A DNA stretch of 32,717 nt from Streptomyces sp. OfavH-34-F (GTDB lineage: Bacteria > Actinomycetota > Actinomycetes > Streptomycetales > Streptomycetaceae): NCBI RefSeq assembly GCF_022347745.1, contig NZ_JAKRGC010000035.1:1-32717 (forward strand), in the 5' to 3' direction. This document shows, piece after piece, positions 1 to 8,001 of this stretch. The notes beneath the pieces are model-generated. The model was given only the letters and a program-made list of their open reading frames with translations. It was not told the DNA's origin and did not search any database. The number at the start of each line of letters is the position of its first letter. Position 1 is the first letter of the stretch. Both the position numbers and the translations under genes were made by a program.

Positions 1-1053
1 GGCCGCGCAGCTCGCGCACCCGGCTGTCGGTGGCGCCGAGCAGTTCCTCGCCGTCCAGCAGGACCTCGCCGGAGATGCGGGCGTTGGCGGCGGTGCGGAC
101 GACGGGGGCGGCGGCGTCTGCACGGGGGCCGGGGCGGCCGCCCGTACGGTGATGTCGGCGGCGACCGGCTTCGGCAGCCAGTCCTCCGGCCGCCGCAGCA
201 CCGTCTCCGCGTTCGCGGTCTGGCACAGCTGGATCACCTCGGCGACCGAGGGCCGGTCCGCCGCGTCCTTGGCCAGGCAGCGCCCGACCAGCTCCATCAG
301 CCGCTCCGGCACCCCGCTCAGGTCCGGCTCCTCGTGCACGATCCGGTACAGCACCCCGTGCGAGGTGCCCTCGCCGAACGCGGGCGAGCCGGTGGAGGCG
401 AACGCCGCGACCTGGCCCAGCGCGAAGATGTCCGTGGCGGCCGTGACCCGGCGCCCGGCGGCCTGCTCCGGGGCCATGAACGACGGGGTGCCGATGGTGA
501 CCCCGCTGCCCGTGAGCGACGTCGCGTCCGCCGCGTAGGCGATGCCGAAGTCGATGACGCGCGGCCCGTCCGCCGCGAGCAGCACATTCGACGGCTTGAG
601 GTCGCGGTGGACGATCCCCGCCCCGTGGATGACGTGCAGCGCCTCCGCCATGCCCGCGATCATCAGCAGCACCGTCTCGACCGGCAGCGCGCCGTGCGCC
701 ACGACCGCGTCGGCGAGCGAGGGGCCCGGCACGTACGCGGTGGCGAGCCAGGGCTGCGCGCCCTCGGTGCCGGCGTCGATCACGGGCGCGGTGAACAGCC
801 CCTGCACGCGCTGCGCGGACTGCACCTCCTGCGCGAACCGCCGCCGGAACTCCGCGTCCTCGCCGAACTCGGGCCGGATGACCTTGATCGCGACGGGCCG
901 TCCGCCCGGCGTGTACGACAGATACACCTTGCCCATGCCGCCCGCGCCGAGCTTGGCGGCCAGCCGGTACCCGGCGATGGTGGTCGGATCGTCGGCCGCG
1001 AGGGGCTGGAAGACCTGCGAGGCGCCGCCTCTGGCTGGCTGCTGACCGCTCAT
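1..1053 (-). CDS. Serine/threonine protein kinase, 3' end outside window
   Basis: Membrane-free Hanks-type (PASTA-less as far as seen) kinase that would phosphorylate Ser/Thr on partner proteins. From ATG at 1053 the protein shows a glycine loop LGAGGMGKV (residues 35-43), catalytic lysine in VAIK (57), HRDLKPSN (149-156, catalytic Asp151), DFG (168-170) and MAPE (193-196), so the kinase fold is complete and looks active. A GGGGGAG ribosome site lies 10 bases before the ATG. After about residue 310 the frame becomes Pro/Ala rich. In the last ~105 bases before the window edge the frame with typical Streptomyces codon use is a different one, reading like ISGEVLLDGEELLG. The kinase frame itself stays open to base 1 but looks unnatural there (many Cys/Trp, poor third-position G/C), so a frameshift, an indel or a join is suspected. 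Confidence 0.85.
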   Translation of the reverse strand, partial: MSGQQPARGGASQVFQPLAADDPTTIAGYRLAAKLGAGGMGKVYLSYTPGGRPVAIKVIRPEFGEDAEFRRRFAQEVQSAQRVQGLFTAPVIDAGTEGAQPWLATAYVPGPSLADAVVAHGALPVETVLLMIAGMAEALHVIHGAGIVHRDLKPSNVLLAADGPRVIDFGIAYAADATSLTGSGVTIGTPSFMAPEQAAGRRVTAATDIFALGQVAAFASTGSPAFGEGTSHGVLYRIVHEEPDLSGVPERLMELVGRCLAKDAADRPSVAEVIQLCQTANAETVLRRPEDWLPKPVAADITVRAAAPAPVQTPPPPSSAPPPTPASPARSCWTARNCSAPPTAGCASCAA

Positions 1054-1353
1054 GAACGTGTAACTCCCCCGGAGAGCCGCTGCTGTAGAAACGGCACTTT
1101 ATCCAAATAGCCGGGGCGCGGCGCCCCCTGAGCACCTATCGGACGGGCCGGTTCCAGGGGGTGGCCCTCCGGCCCTGCTCAGCGGGCCGGCCGGGCCCGC
1201 GTACCGCGTCCCCGCCGCCGCTCCGCCCGCCGCCCGCCCCGCTGGGCACCCACCGGAAGCCCGGATTCCCGTTGCCTGCGCCGGACACCTGTTTGATCAT
1301 GGGCGGCCTGCGGTCCCCACGTACGGCGGCCGCGACCGGACGAAAGGCACTAC

Positions 1354-1956
1354 GTGCGCAAGCTGGTCTACTACATCGCCTCGACCCTGGACGGCTTCAT
1401 CGCCGGCCCGGACGGCTCCGACCCCACCGGCCCCGACGGCTTCTGGCCGATCCCGGAGGACTACCTCAAGCACCTGATCGCCGAGTACCCGGAGACGCTT
1501 CCCGCCCCGGCGCGGGCCGCGCTCGGCGTGACGGCGCAGGGCACGCGCTTCGACACGATCCTGGAGGGCCGCCGCTCGTACCAGATCGGCCTGGACGCCG
1601 GGGTGACGGACGCCTACCCGCACCTGCGCCACCTGGTCTTCTCCCGCACCCTCGGCGAGAGCCCCGACCCGGCCGTGGAGATCGTCGCGACCGATCCGGT
1701 GGCGCGCGTACGGGAGCTGAAGCGGGAGGACGGCAAGGACATCTGGCTGGTCGGCGGCGGCGAACTGGCCGCGTCCCTCTACGCGGAGATCGACCGGCTG
1801 ATCCTGAAGCTGAGCCCCACGACGATCGGCTCCGGCATCCCGCTGTTCGGCCGCGACGCGGCGTTCGAACCGGCCGCCTGGACCCTCACGGACCACACGG
1901 TCCTGGGCAGCGGAGCGGCGTACCTGACGTACGAGCGCGCCGCCCTCGGCGGCTAG
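1354..1956 (+). CDS. Dihydrofolate reductase family protein (RibD C-terminal domain)
   Basis: 200-residue single-domain protein of the RibD-C/DHFR-like superfamily, NAD(P)H-dependent reductases of mostly unknown substrate. The N-terminus KLVYYIASTLDGFIAGPDG is the family signature strand and loop. The cofactor-binding IWLVGGGELAASL lies around residues 130-142, and the late TTIGSGIPLFG motif is also typical. Length fits the family. GTG at 1354 is chosen because a GAAAGG ribosome site lies about 8 bases upstream and the family begins exactly here. The gene stands alone, convergent with the mannanase gene, and is followed by a strong hairpin at 1974. The actual substrate cannot be told from sequence. 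Confidence 0.88.
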   Translation: MRKLVYYIASTLDGFIAGPDGSDPTGPDGFWPIPEDYLKHLIAEYPETLPAPARAALGVTAQGTRFDTILEGRRSYQIGLDAGVTDAYPHLRHLVFSRTLGESPDPAVEIVATDPVARVRELKREDGKDIWLVGGGELAASLYAEIDRLILKLSPTTIGSGIPLFGRDAAFEPAAWTLTDHTVLGSGAAYLTYERAALGG

Positions 1957-1973
1957 GGGGCGTTCCCGGATTG

Positions 1974-2006
1974 CCGTCCGTGCCGGGCGGCGCCCGGCAC
2001 GGACGG
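1974..2006 (+). terminator. Perfect 15-bp hairpin terminator after the reductase gene
   Basis: CCGTCCGTGCCGGGC (1974-1988) pairs perfectly with 1992-2006 around a 3-base loop GGC. It begins 17 bases after the stop of the upstream plus-strand gene. There is no U-run, as is common for Streptomyces terminators. Confidence 0.75.
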
Positions 2007-2011
2007 GAGGA

Positions 2012-2049
2012 CACCGGCCGGCGGGGGCGGCGGCCCCCGCCGGCCGGTG
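2012..2049 (-). terminator. Perfect 17-bp hairpin terminator after the mannanase gene
   Basis: CACCGGCCGGCGGGGGC (2012-2028) pairs without mismatch with 2033-2049, loop GGCG. It lies 5 bases past the mannanase stop on the minus strand. With the hairpin at 1974-2006 it forms a back-to-back pair insulating the two convergent genes. Confidence 0.75.
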
Positions 2050-2054
2050 CCGCG

Positions 2055-3758
2055 TCAGGCGGCGGCGCAGGCGGCGCCGCTGAGGGTGAACGCGGCCGGG
2101 ACGGTGTTCGAGCCGTTCTGGCTGCCGGTGAAGCCCACGGTCACCGTGCCGTTCGGGGCGATCGTGGCGGTGTACGAGGCCGGCGCGACGCTCACCGAAC
2201 CACCGGACTGGGTCGGCGTACCGCCCCACATGTTGGTGATGGTCTGGCCGTCGGCGAAGTCGAAGCCGAGCGTCCAGCCGTCGATGGCGGCGCTGCCGGT
2301 GTTGCGGATGGTGATCTCGCCCTGGAAGCCGCCCGGCCACTGGCCGACGACCTTGTACCCGACCGTGCAGCTGCCGGCCGGAGTCGTCGGGGCCTCGTCC
2401 GTGGTGACGCCCACGGCGGCCGACCGCGCCGACCGGTTGCCGGCCGCGTCCCGCGCGTAGACCGCGAAGGAGTACGCGGTGTCGGCGGTCAGCCCGGTGA
2501 CGGTCACGCTCGTGGTGGCCGAGGAGGCGACCACGGTCTCCGCGGTGCCGTTGACGCGGACGACGTCGTACCCGGTCACGGCAACGTTGTCGGACGACGC
2601 GGCCCAGGTCAGCGTGGCGGAGGTGGCGGTCACGGCGGAGGCGGCCGGGGTGCCCGGAGCGGTCGGGGCCTCGGTGTCCTCCTCGGCGGGACCGCCGAAG
2701 ACCGTGGCCTCGCGGGAGGTCTGGGCGATGCCGTCCGCGCCGTGGAAGATGCGCTCGCCCCAGGTGCTGAGCCGCGCCGGGTCGAAGCCGATGGTCAGGT
2801 CCAGGATCGGGTCGGTGTTGCCGCTCCAGGACCAGGCGATCCAGCCGAGCCCGAGCCGCTGTGCCTCGGACATCATGGTGTCCTCGTCCGGGTCGCCGTA
2901 CTGGTCGGCCGGCCCGCCGAACTCACCGATGACCAGAGGCAGTCCGGCGTCCACGAAGGTGTTCAGGTAGTCGGTGACCTTCTGGGCGGTGTTGTAGACG
3001 CTGTACATGTGGATCGAGAAGAGCAGGTTGCCGGTGGTGTCGGCGTCGTAGACCGCCTGCGCGTTGTCCCGCATGACGTTCTGCCAGTCCTGGCCCCAGT
3101 TGGGCGCGTCCACCATGATCGTGTGCGCGAAGCCGGCGGCGCGCAGCTTCTTGATCGCGGCGGTGGTGGGGGCGGTCCAGCCGGCCGGGTCCGTGTTGCC
3201 CCAGGGCTCGTTGCCGATGTTGATGATGATGTAGTCCTCCTGGCCGTCGAGGACGTCCTTGAGGCCGATCCAGTAGTCGGCCGCGTGGTCCAGCGTCCCG
3301 GCGGCGGAGTCCTCCCCGTACCCGGTGGTGTCGTGCACCTCCAGGACGCAGATCAGCCGGTTCGCCTTGCACTGCGCGATGACCGAGGCGACGTCGTCCG
3401 GCCCGTTCTTGCTCCAGCGGTAGCCGTCGGACAGCACGACGCGGACGGTGTTGGCCCCGGTCGCCTTGATGTCGGCCAGCGACTGGGTCTCGCCGGGGTA
3501 CCAGGTGTGCGCGTGGTTGACCCCGCGCATGATGAAGTCGTTCCCGTTGCCCTCGACGAGCCGGCCGTCGCTGATGTGCAGCCCGGTCCCGGCGGCGGCA
3601 CCGGCCGAGGCGGGGGAGGCGTGTGCGGGAGCGGCCTGTGCGGGGGTGAGGGCGCCGAGGCCGAGGACCCCGAGGAGGGTGGCCAGGACGGTGAGGACGA
3701 CCGAAGCGGGGCGCTTCACGCCCACGGCACGTCTCGCGGTGTAGCTCGCTGTACTCAT
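2055..3758 (-). CDS. Secreted GH5 beta-mannanase with FN3 and CBM2 domains
   Basis: Extracellular endo-1,4-beta-mannosidase-like glycoside hydrolase, 567 residues. An N-terminal signal peptide (basic start with RR and KR, hydrophobic stretch at residues 18-37, cleavage expected after AQA) is followed by a GH5 catalytic domain (about 58-365). The general acid/base is Glu184 in NIGNEPWG and the nucleophile is Glu279 in VIGEFGG. The motifs RGVNHAHTWYP and LEVHDTTGYGED match the GH5 subfamily 8 mannanases of Streptomyces and Bacillus better than endoglucanases. A fibronectin type III domain (about 375-462) and a C-terminal family 2 carbohydrate-binding module (about 470-566, Cys at both ends, WPGGFQGEI) complete the usual plant-cell-wall enzyme architecture. 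ATG 3758 is chosen over longer starts because the signal peptide begins there and GGAG lies 8 bases upstream. A CebR/CelR-type operator lies 42 bases upstream, suggesting cello-oligosaccharide induction. Confidence 0.93.
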   Translation of the reverse strand: MSTASYTARRAVGVKRPASVVLTVLATLLGVLGLGALTPAQAAPAHASPASAGAAAGTGLHISDGRLVEGNGNDFIMRGVNHAHTWYPGETQSLADIKATGANTVRVVLSDGYRWSKNGPDDVASVIAQCKANRLICVLEVHDTTGYGEDSAAGTLDHAADYWIGLKDVLDGQEDYIIINIGNEPWGNTDPAGWTAPTTAAIKKLRAAGFAHTIMVDAPNWGQDWQNVMRDNAQAVYDADTTGNLLFSIHMYSVYNTAQKVTDYLNTFVDAGLPLVIGEFGGPADQYGDPDEDTMMSEAQRLGLGWIAWSWSGNTDPILDLTIGFDPARLSTWGERIFHGADGIAQTSREATVFGGPAEEDTEAPTAPGTPAASAVTATSATLTWAASSDNVAVTGYDVVRVNGTAETVVASSATTSVTVTGLTADTAYSFAVYARDAAGNRSARSAAVGVTTDEAPTTPAGSCTVGYKVVGQWPGGFQGEITIRNTGSAAIDGWTLGFDFADGQTITNMWGGTPTQSGGSVSVAPASYTATIAPNGTVTVGFTGSQNGSNTVPAAFTLSGAACAAA

Positions 3759-3799
3759 TGCGGCTCCAGAGATGGGGGAGGAGGGGCGACCACGGGGTG

Positions 3800-3813
3800 T
3801 GGGAGCGCTCCCA
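3800..3813. promoter_or_regulatory. CebR/CelR-type operator
   Basis: TGGGAGCGCTCCCA is a perfect 14-bp palindrome, identical to the operator bound by the LacI-family repressors CelR (Thermobifida) and CebR (Streptomyces). These repressors are released by cello-oligosaccharides. It lies 42 bp upstream of the mannanase start, in the right place to block its promoter. Confidence 0.9.
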
Positions 3814-3974
3814 CATGAGTGCGCAACCATGAAGCCATTCCGTCAGGAGCACGTCAAGAGGTCGGACGAATCGGGGTGGGTGCGGGGGTGCGGGGTCGGG
3901 CTCCGCTGCCGGGTCGGCCCGGCAGCGGGGGCGGCCTCGGTGGAAGGGCGCCTCGCTGGAGGGTCGCCCTGGTG

Positions 3975-4907
3975 TTACCCGCGCTCCGTGAGGAGTTCGG
4001 CCAGCCGGTCGGCGAAGGCGGTGATCCACTCCAGCTCCGGTCCGCCGCGCGCCACGCGGAACCCGTGCCGCCGGGCCCAGAAGGCGGCCTGCACCGCGTG
4101 CAACTGCGCCCAGCGGCGTACGCGTTCCCGGTCCAGCTCGGCGGCGTCCGCGTAGACGGCGATGACGCGGTGCACGGCGGCGTGCAGGTCGTCCGCCTCC
4201 GCGAGGGTGAACGCCCGCGACTTGAGCAGGGTGCCCGCGTCGTAGGCGGGATCGCCGACGTACCCCTTGGGATCGACGGCCAGCCACGGCTCGCGTTCGG
4301 CGCGCAGGATGTTGCGCCCGTGCAGGTCGCCGTGGACGAGCGTCTCCGGCTGGCTGCGGCCCAACTCCCGCACGGTGGCGAGGGCGGCGTCCAGGACGGG
4401 GCGCGGCAGGGCGTGGGTCAGCTCGGCGGCGTCCTTGCGCAGCTCCTCCTCCCACGCGTCGGCCTGTTCGCTGAGCCGGGGGAGCCCGGCCGGGGCGGGG
4501 ACGGCCAGCCGCCGCCCGAGGCGCGCGGCGACGGTCACGACCTCGTCCCCCTCGGCGGCCTCGCCGAGCGTGACCGGGGTCGCCCGCTCCAGCAGCATCG
4601 CGTACCGGGCGTCGTCCCGCTCGTACAGCGTGACGGCCCCGCGCCCGCCCCACGCGACGAAGGCGTCGGGCTCGTGGTCGTTGCCGGGATGCGGGAAGGA
4701 CACCTTCAGCACGGCTGGCGGCGTACCGTCGCGCCGTACGGGCACGATGATGCCGACGCCCCCGAACATGATTTCGCCGTCCGGCACGCAGGACCAGCCG
4801 TCGATCAACTGGGCCGCCAGCCCCGGCAGTTCCCGCAGCCAGGCGGCTCCGGCCTCCCCCTCGCGCGCGATGGTGGTCCGTGCGAACTCTTCCGGGATCA
4901 CGATCAT
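3975..4907 (-). CDS. Aminoglycoside/hydroxyurea-type kinase (APH(6) family)
   Basis: 310-residue APH-fold small-molecule kinase. The catalytic loop LVHGDLHGRNIL (about residues 190-202) and the Mg-binding segment VDPKGYVGDPAYD are the signature of the APH_6_hur family, which includes streptomycin 6-phosphotransferases and hydroxyurea kinase; ordinary APHs have DFG/DFGD here. The N-terminal lobe carries VLKVSFPHPGNDHE with the ATP-binding lysine. The start ATG at 4907 gives the usual length. Chromosomal Streptomyces copies often have no known antibiotic substrate, so resistance is possible but not shown. A G-rich heptamer tandem repeat lies just upstream of the start. Confidence 0.85.
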   Translation of the reverse strand: MIVIPEEFARTTIAREGEAGAAWLRELPGLAAQLIDGWSCVPDGEIMFGGVGIIVPVRRDGTPPAVLKVSFPHPGNDHEPDAFVAWGGRGAVTLYERDDARYAMLLERATPVTLGEAAEGDEVVTVAARLGRRLAVPAPAGLPRLSEQADAWEEELRKDAAELTHALPRPVLDAALATVRELGRSQPETLVHGDLHGRNILRAEREPWLAVDPKGYVGDPAYDAGTLLKSRAFTLAEADDLHAAVHRVIAVYADAAELDRERVRRWAQLHAVQAAFWARRHGFRVARGGPELEWITAFADRLAELLTERG

Positions 4908-4923
4908 TCGGGCACCTTACGCC

Positions 4924-4965
4924 GGGGCGCGGGGCGCGGGGCGCGGGGCGCGGGGCGCGGGGCGG
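4924..4965. repeat. Six tandem copies of a G-rich heptamer
   Basis: GGGGCGC is repeated five times followed by GGGGCGG, 42 bp in all, 16 bp upstream of the APH(6)-type kinase start. The G4 runs every 7 bases could form G-quadruplex on the plus strand and could vary in copy number by slippage. No function is shown. Confidence 0.85.
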
Positions 4966-5065
4966 CGTGCGTACGTGGTTGAGGGGGAGGCCCGTGCGGG
5001 GGCATGGTCACAGGGGGCGCCCGCTCGGCGCCCCTCGCCGCGACCCGAAGGAGTGCCGCACCGAG

Positions 5066-5533
5066 ATGACCGTGACCATCCGCCCCGCCCACCCGGACGA
5101 CGTCCCCGCCCTGGCGGCCCTGATCGAGGAGATCGAGCGCTTCTACGGCGGGACGGCCCTCCAGCCCTTCCCGGAACGCCGCGCCCAGACGCACGAGGCC
5201 CTGTTCGGCCCGCACCCCCTGGCCCACGCCCTGGTGGCGGCGGACGACGGCGAACTGGCGGGCATGGCGGCGTACTCGTTCCTGTGGCCGGCGAGCGGGA
5301 CGACCCACGCCCTGTTCCTGAAGGAGTTGTACGTGCGCGATGCGTGGCGCGGCACGGGAGTCGGCGCCCGCCTGATGGACGGCCTGCGCGAAGTGGCGTC
5401 GGCGAGGCCCGGGTGCAGCCGCGTCGAGTGGATGGCGGACACGAACAACCCAGCGGCGCGCCGCTTCTACGAGGGCCTGGGGTTCAAGGAGTTGGAGGGC
5501 AAGGTGGTGTACCGGGTGGGGGCGGGGGAGTGA
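5066..5533 (+). CDS. GNAT family N-acetyltransferase
   Basis: 155-residue single GNAT domain. It begins with the typical MTVTIRPAHPDDVPALAALI. The acetyl-CoA pyrophosphate-binding segment is RDAWRGTGVGARLMDGL (about residues 91-107), preceded by LKELYV. A late NPAARRFYEGLGFKEL gives the conserved Tyr/Phe region. Length matches the diamine/amino-acid type acetyltransferases of this superfamily. ATG at 5066 is supported by GAAGGAG 12 bases upstream and is preferred to longer in-frame extensions that run through the G-rich repeat. The substrate is unknown. Confidence 0.88.
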   Translation: MTVTIRPAHPDDVPALAALIEEIERFYGGTALQPFPERRAQTHEALFGPHPLAHALVAADDGELAGMAAYSFLWPASGTTHALFLKELYVRDAWRGTGVGARLMDGLREVASARPGCSRVEWMADTNNPAARRFYEGLGFKELEGKVVYRVGAGE

Positions 5534-5829
5534 GGGGGGCCGCAGGCCACGAAGAGCGCTGCGCGCAGGTGGGGACGGCCCCGAAGCCTGCGAGTCCGGT
5601 CGGCGGCCGGCGCGGCGGTTGCCCCGCTTCGGCTGCGGCTTCCGGGGCGTGGTCGGGTGGGGCGCCGCAGCCTAGGGTGAGGTGGAGGAGGACCGGTTCA
5701 ACTGCCTTGCCGAGGGGGTGGCTCCGTCGGGCCGCGTGGGGTTGAGGGCAGATCCGGCCGCTGCACGTTCGTGACGGCTCAGCGAAGGGTGAGTTGACCT
5801 AGTATGTACAGGGTTGACTGGCAGGTCGG
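5534..5829. other. Intergenic, no gene seen
   Basis: About 300 bp between the acetyltransferase gene and the first CRISPR leader. Frames here lack a credible start, ribosome site and Streptomyces codon bias. Two TTGAC-type hexamers lie near its right end (around 5795 and 5813) and could belong to a promoter for the CRISPR leader, but no well-spaced -10 accompanies them. Confidence 0.5.
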
Positions 5830-5897
5830 TTATGTCGGAGTGCGTGAAAGTGGTCGATTTTCGTGCCGGACCGAGATAAACGCGCAGGTCACGAAGA
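5830..5897 (+). promoter_or_regulatory. CRISPR leader (array 1)
   Basis: AT-richer stretch directly before the first repeat. It contains TTATGTC (5830-5836) and GTGAAAGTGGTC (5844-5855, exactly 54 bp from the first repeat). Both blocks recur at the same offsets before array 3. GCGCAGGTC at 5882-5890 recurs at the same offset before array 2. Confidence 0.7.
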
Positions 5898-5987
5898 GTG
5901 CTCCCCGCACACGCGGGGATGGTCCCCAGCACAAGGACTACGCGCAGCGCAGCCTCGTGTGCTGCCCGCACACGCGGGGATGGTCCC
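5898..5987 (+). CRISPR. Type I-E mini-array, 2 repeats and 1 spacer
   Basis: Two 29-bp repeats (5898-5926 and 5959-5987) with the I-E hairpin CCCCGC...GCGGGG and the end GGGATGGTCCC flank one 32-bp spacer (5927-5958). The second repeat has one change (CTGCCC for CTCCCC), as expected for a leader-distal end. No cas genes are in the window, so any crRNA processing would be in trans. Confidence 0.9.
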
Positions 5988-6219
5988 GCGAACACCGCAG
6001 CGGACCGCCGCCCCCGCCCTCCCCCCTGGGCTACGCTGTGCGGCCATGAATACCGGGACGGCATCGCGCCACGCACGGATCGGTGACCCGGTGCTCTCCT
6101 GAGTGCCGCGCGGGCCGGTGTGGGGCGGCCGTTCGGTCGAGGGTGCCGGGCCGCTGCGCGGGCTCCGCCTCCGTCGTGTTGAGCGCAGGCGCACCACATC
6201 AACCACGACAGGAGAGTTC

Positions 6220-6954
6220 ATGCCCACCAAGACGTTGCGGATTCCGACCCCCGACGGTCAGGCCGATGCGTTCGCCGCCTTCCCCGAGCGCGGCGAGCGG
6301 CACCCAGGCGTGCTGATGTACGCGGACGCCTTCGGTATCCGGCCCGTGCTGCGGGACATGGCCAGTGAGTTGGCCGGCCACGGGTACTACGTGCTCGTCC
6401 CCAACTTCCTCTACCGGAACGGCCCGACACCGGTGATCGACCTTCCCGAACGCATCGGGGAAGAGGTCAGGCCCGCGCTCATCGCCCAGCTGATGCCCAT
6501 GATCGAGGCCCACACCACCGAACGCGTTTTGAGCGACGCCGACGCCTACCTCAGGTTCCTCGCCACCCAGCCCGAGGTCGGCGCCGGACCGGTCGCGGTG
6601 ACCGGCTACTGCATCGGCGGTCTCCTGGCGACGCACACCGCCGCAGCCCACCCCGGCCAGGTGGCCGCCCTCGCCGCGTTCCACGCCCCGGTGGGTGCGG
6701 CCGGGCCCGACGCCCTCGCCGCGATCACCGCTCAGGCCCACTTCGGCCACGCCGAAAGCGACCTGACACCGCACGCCCTGGACGAGCTGAACCGGGCCTT
6801 GGACGCCGCGAAGCTCGACTACACCTCCGAGGTCTACCCCGGTACCGTCCACGGGTTCACCATGTCCGACACCGACGCCTTCGACTCCGCCGGGCTGCGA
6901 CGCCACTGGGACCGCCTGCTGCCCCTCCTCGACCGCACCCTGCGCCACGGCTGA
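6220..6954 (+). CDS. Dienelactone hydrolase family protein
   Basis: 244-residue cytoplasmic alpha/beta hydrolase of the DLH family. The nucleophile elbow is GYCIGG (Cys about residue 131), the acid is probably the Asp in HAESDLTP, and the histidine lies in GTVHGFTM near the C-terminus, giving the Cys-Asp-His triad of carboxymethylenebutenolidases. An early PGVLMYADAFG segment is the usual oxyanion strand. ATG 6220 follows GGAGAG by 3-4 bases within ACAGGAGAGTTC; the longer in-frame extension upstream has no support. It stands alone, so the substrate (chlorocatechol-type lactone or another ester) cannot be inferred from neighbours. Confidence 0.9.
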   Translation: MPTKTLRIPTPDGQADAFAAFPERGERHPGVLMYADAFGIRPVLRDMASELAGHGYYVLVPNFLYRNGPTPVIDLPERIGEEVRPALIAQLMPMIEAHTTERVLSDADAYLRFLATQPEVGAGPVAVTGYCIGGLLATHTAAAHPGQVAALAAFHAPVGAAGPDALAAITAQAHFGHAESDLTPHALDELNRALDAAKLDYTSEVYPGTVHGFTMSDTDAFDSAGLRRHWDRLLPLLDRTLRHG

Positions 6955-7086
6955 CCGGCCGGTGCCGGGACCGGACCAGCCTGGAACACCCCTGGCCCGG
7001 CCCCGGTACCGGTACGCGGCTACAGAGGGCCCCGCCCTACCCGCCCCCGGCCTCGGCCCGGACGGAGGGCCCGTACCCTGACCTCC

Positions 7087-7590
7087 ATGTCACCCCAACT
7101 CACCCTCGCCCCAATGACCTTCGAGCCCGGCGAGATCGCCGAAGTGGTCGACCTCTACGCAAGCAACCCTGCTTACTGGAGGGCCGCCGGCGAGCACGAC
7201 CCCGAGCACATCGATGCCGCAAAGGTGGAGGCCGATCTCCGGGCGGAGGCTGCCGCGGAGGGCGGGGAGGTGTTGCTCGGGCGGGACGAGGAGGGACGAC
7301 TCGTCGGGATCGTCTGCCTGCTCGCGCGGCACCCCGTGGACGGTCTGCCCTGGATCGGCCTGCTGATGGTGAGCGGGAACTCCCGCCGTACGGGCCTCGG
7401 CCGGAAACTCGTCGCCCTCCTCGAACAGCGGTACCGAGCCGAAGGCCGACACGGCCTTCGGCTCGCCGTCCTGGAGAACAACCCCGACGCCCTCGCCTTC
7501 TGGCGCTCCCTCGGCTGGCACGAGATCGACCGGCGTACCGACACGGCCCACAGCCGCCCCTGCATCGTCATGCACAAGCCGCTCGCATAA
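7087..7590 (+). CDS. GNAT family N-acetyltransferase
   Basis: 167-residue single-domain GNAT. The CoA-binding loop is SRRTGLGRKLVALLEQRY (about residues 99-116), after WIGLLMV. The distal NPDALAFWRSLGWHEIDR is the standard beta5-alpha4 region. TACCCT sits 13 to 8 bases before the ATG with no ribosome site, which fits a leaderless transcript. It is convergent with the DUF397 gene at 7623. The acceptor substrate is unknown. Confidence 0.87.
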   Translation: MSPQLTLAPMTFEPGEIAEVVDLYASNPAYWRAAGEHDPEHIDAAKVEADLRAEAAAEGGEVLLGRDEEGRLVGIVCLLARHPVDGLPWIGLLMVSGNSRRTGLGRKLVALLEQRYRAEGRHGLRLAVLENNPDALAFWRSLGWHEIDRRTDTAHSRPCIVMHKPLA

Positions 7591-7622
7591 GGCTGTCCGC
7601 GACCGGGGGCGGTGGTGGCGCC

Positions 7623-7826
7623 TCAGACGTCCCCGAACTCGCCGGCCCGAGCCCCGGCCCAGCGTACGAGCGAAGCGAATGTGTCGGCGGAGACGGTTAC
7701 GACCGGCCCGCCGTCCTGCTTCGAGTCCCGTACGGGGACGGTCCCGGCATGGTTCGTCGCGACCTCGACGCAGTCGCCGCCGTTCGAGTTGTACGAGGAC
7801 TTGAACCAGCGCGGAGATTCGGTCAT
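7623..7826 (-). CDS. DUF397 protein, copy 1
   Basis: 67-residue DUF397 protein with the family signatures WFKSSYNSNGGDCVEVA, VPVRDSKQDGG and VTVSADTFASLV. DUF397 proteins are small partners of XRE/DUF5753 regulators (such as the Scr1/Scr2 pair and WhiJ-associated proteins in Streptomyces) that influence development and antibiotic production, and they have been discussed as toxin-antitoxin-like. ATG 7826 (or GTG 7829) has AAGGGG about 8 bases upstream. It lies 175 bp downstream of a close paralogue on the same strand and shares an almost identical DNA block with it, so it is a recent tandem duplicate. Confidence 0.88.
   Translation of the reverse strand: MTESPRWFKSSYNSNGGDCVEVATNHAGTVPVRDSKQDGGPVVTVSADTFASLVRWAGARAGEFGDV
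7664..7745. repeat. Direct repeat inside DUF397 copy 1 (partner 8037-8118)
   Basis: 82 bp of DUF397 copy 1 matches 8037-8118 in copy 2 with three mismatches by eye (offset 373 bp). This is far closer than the rest of the two genes, which points to recent duplication or gene conversion. Confidence 0.85.
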
Positions 7827-7963
7827 CACACGTGCCCCTTCCTGTCCGGCCCGGGCTCTGCCTTCGGCTGAGAGCAGGGCGTACGCGCAAGGCCCGTGAG
7901 GGCGGAATCCAGCCCAGTCCGGCTGAGGGCGGGCGAGGACCAGCCAACAGCGAGATGCCCCCC

Positions 7964-7975
7964 CCGCACGTGCGG
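7964..7975. terminator. Small palindrome downstream of DUF397 copy 2
   Basis: CCGCACGTGCGG is a perfect 12-bp palindrome flanked by C- and G-runs (around 7958 and 7976), 26 bp after the stop of DUF397 copy 2. It could end the XRE-DUF397 transcript or act as an operator for copy 1. Confidence 0.35.
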
Positions 7976-8001
7976 CGGAGGGGCGCTGGGGCGTCGGTTG
8001 C

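Noticed and set aside
5672..6202. Minus-strand open frame across CRISPR array 1
   Set aside because: No ribosome site or coding bias, and it runs through the repeats and leader.
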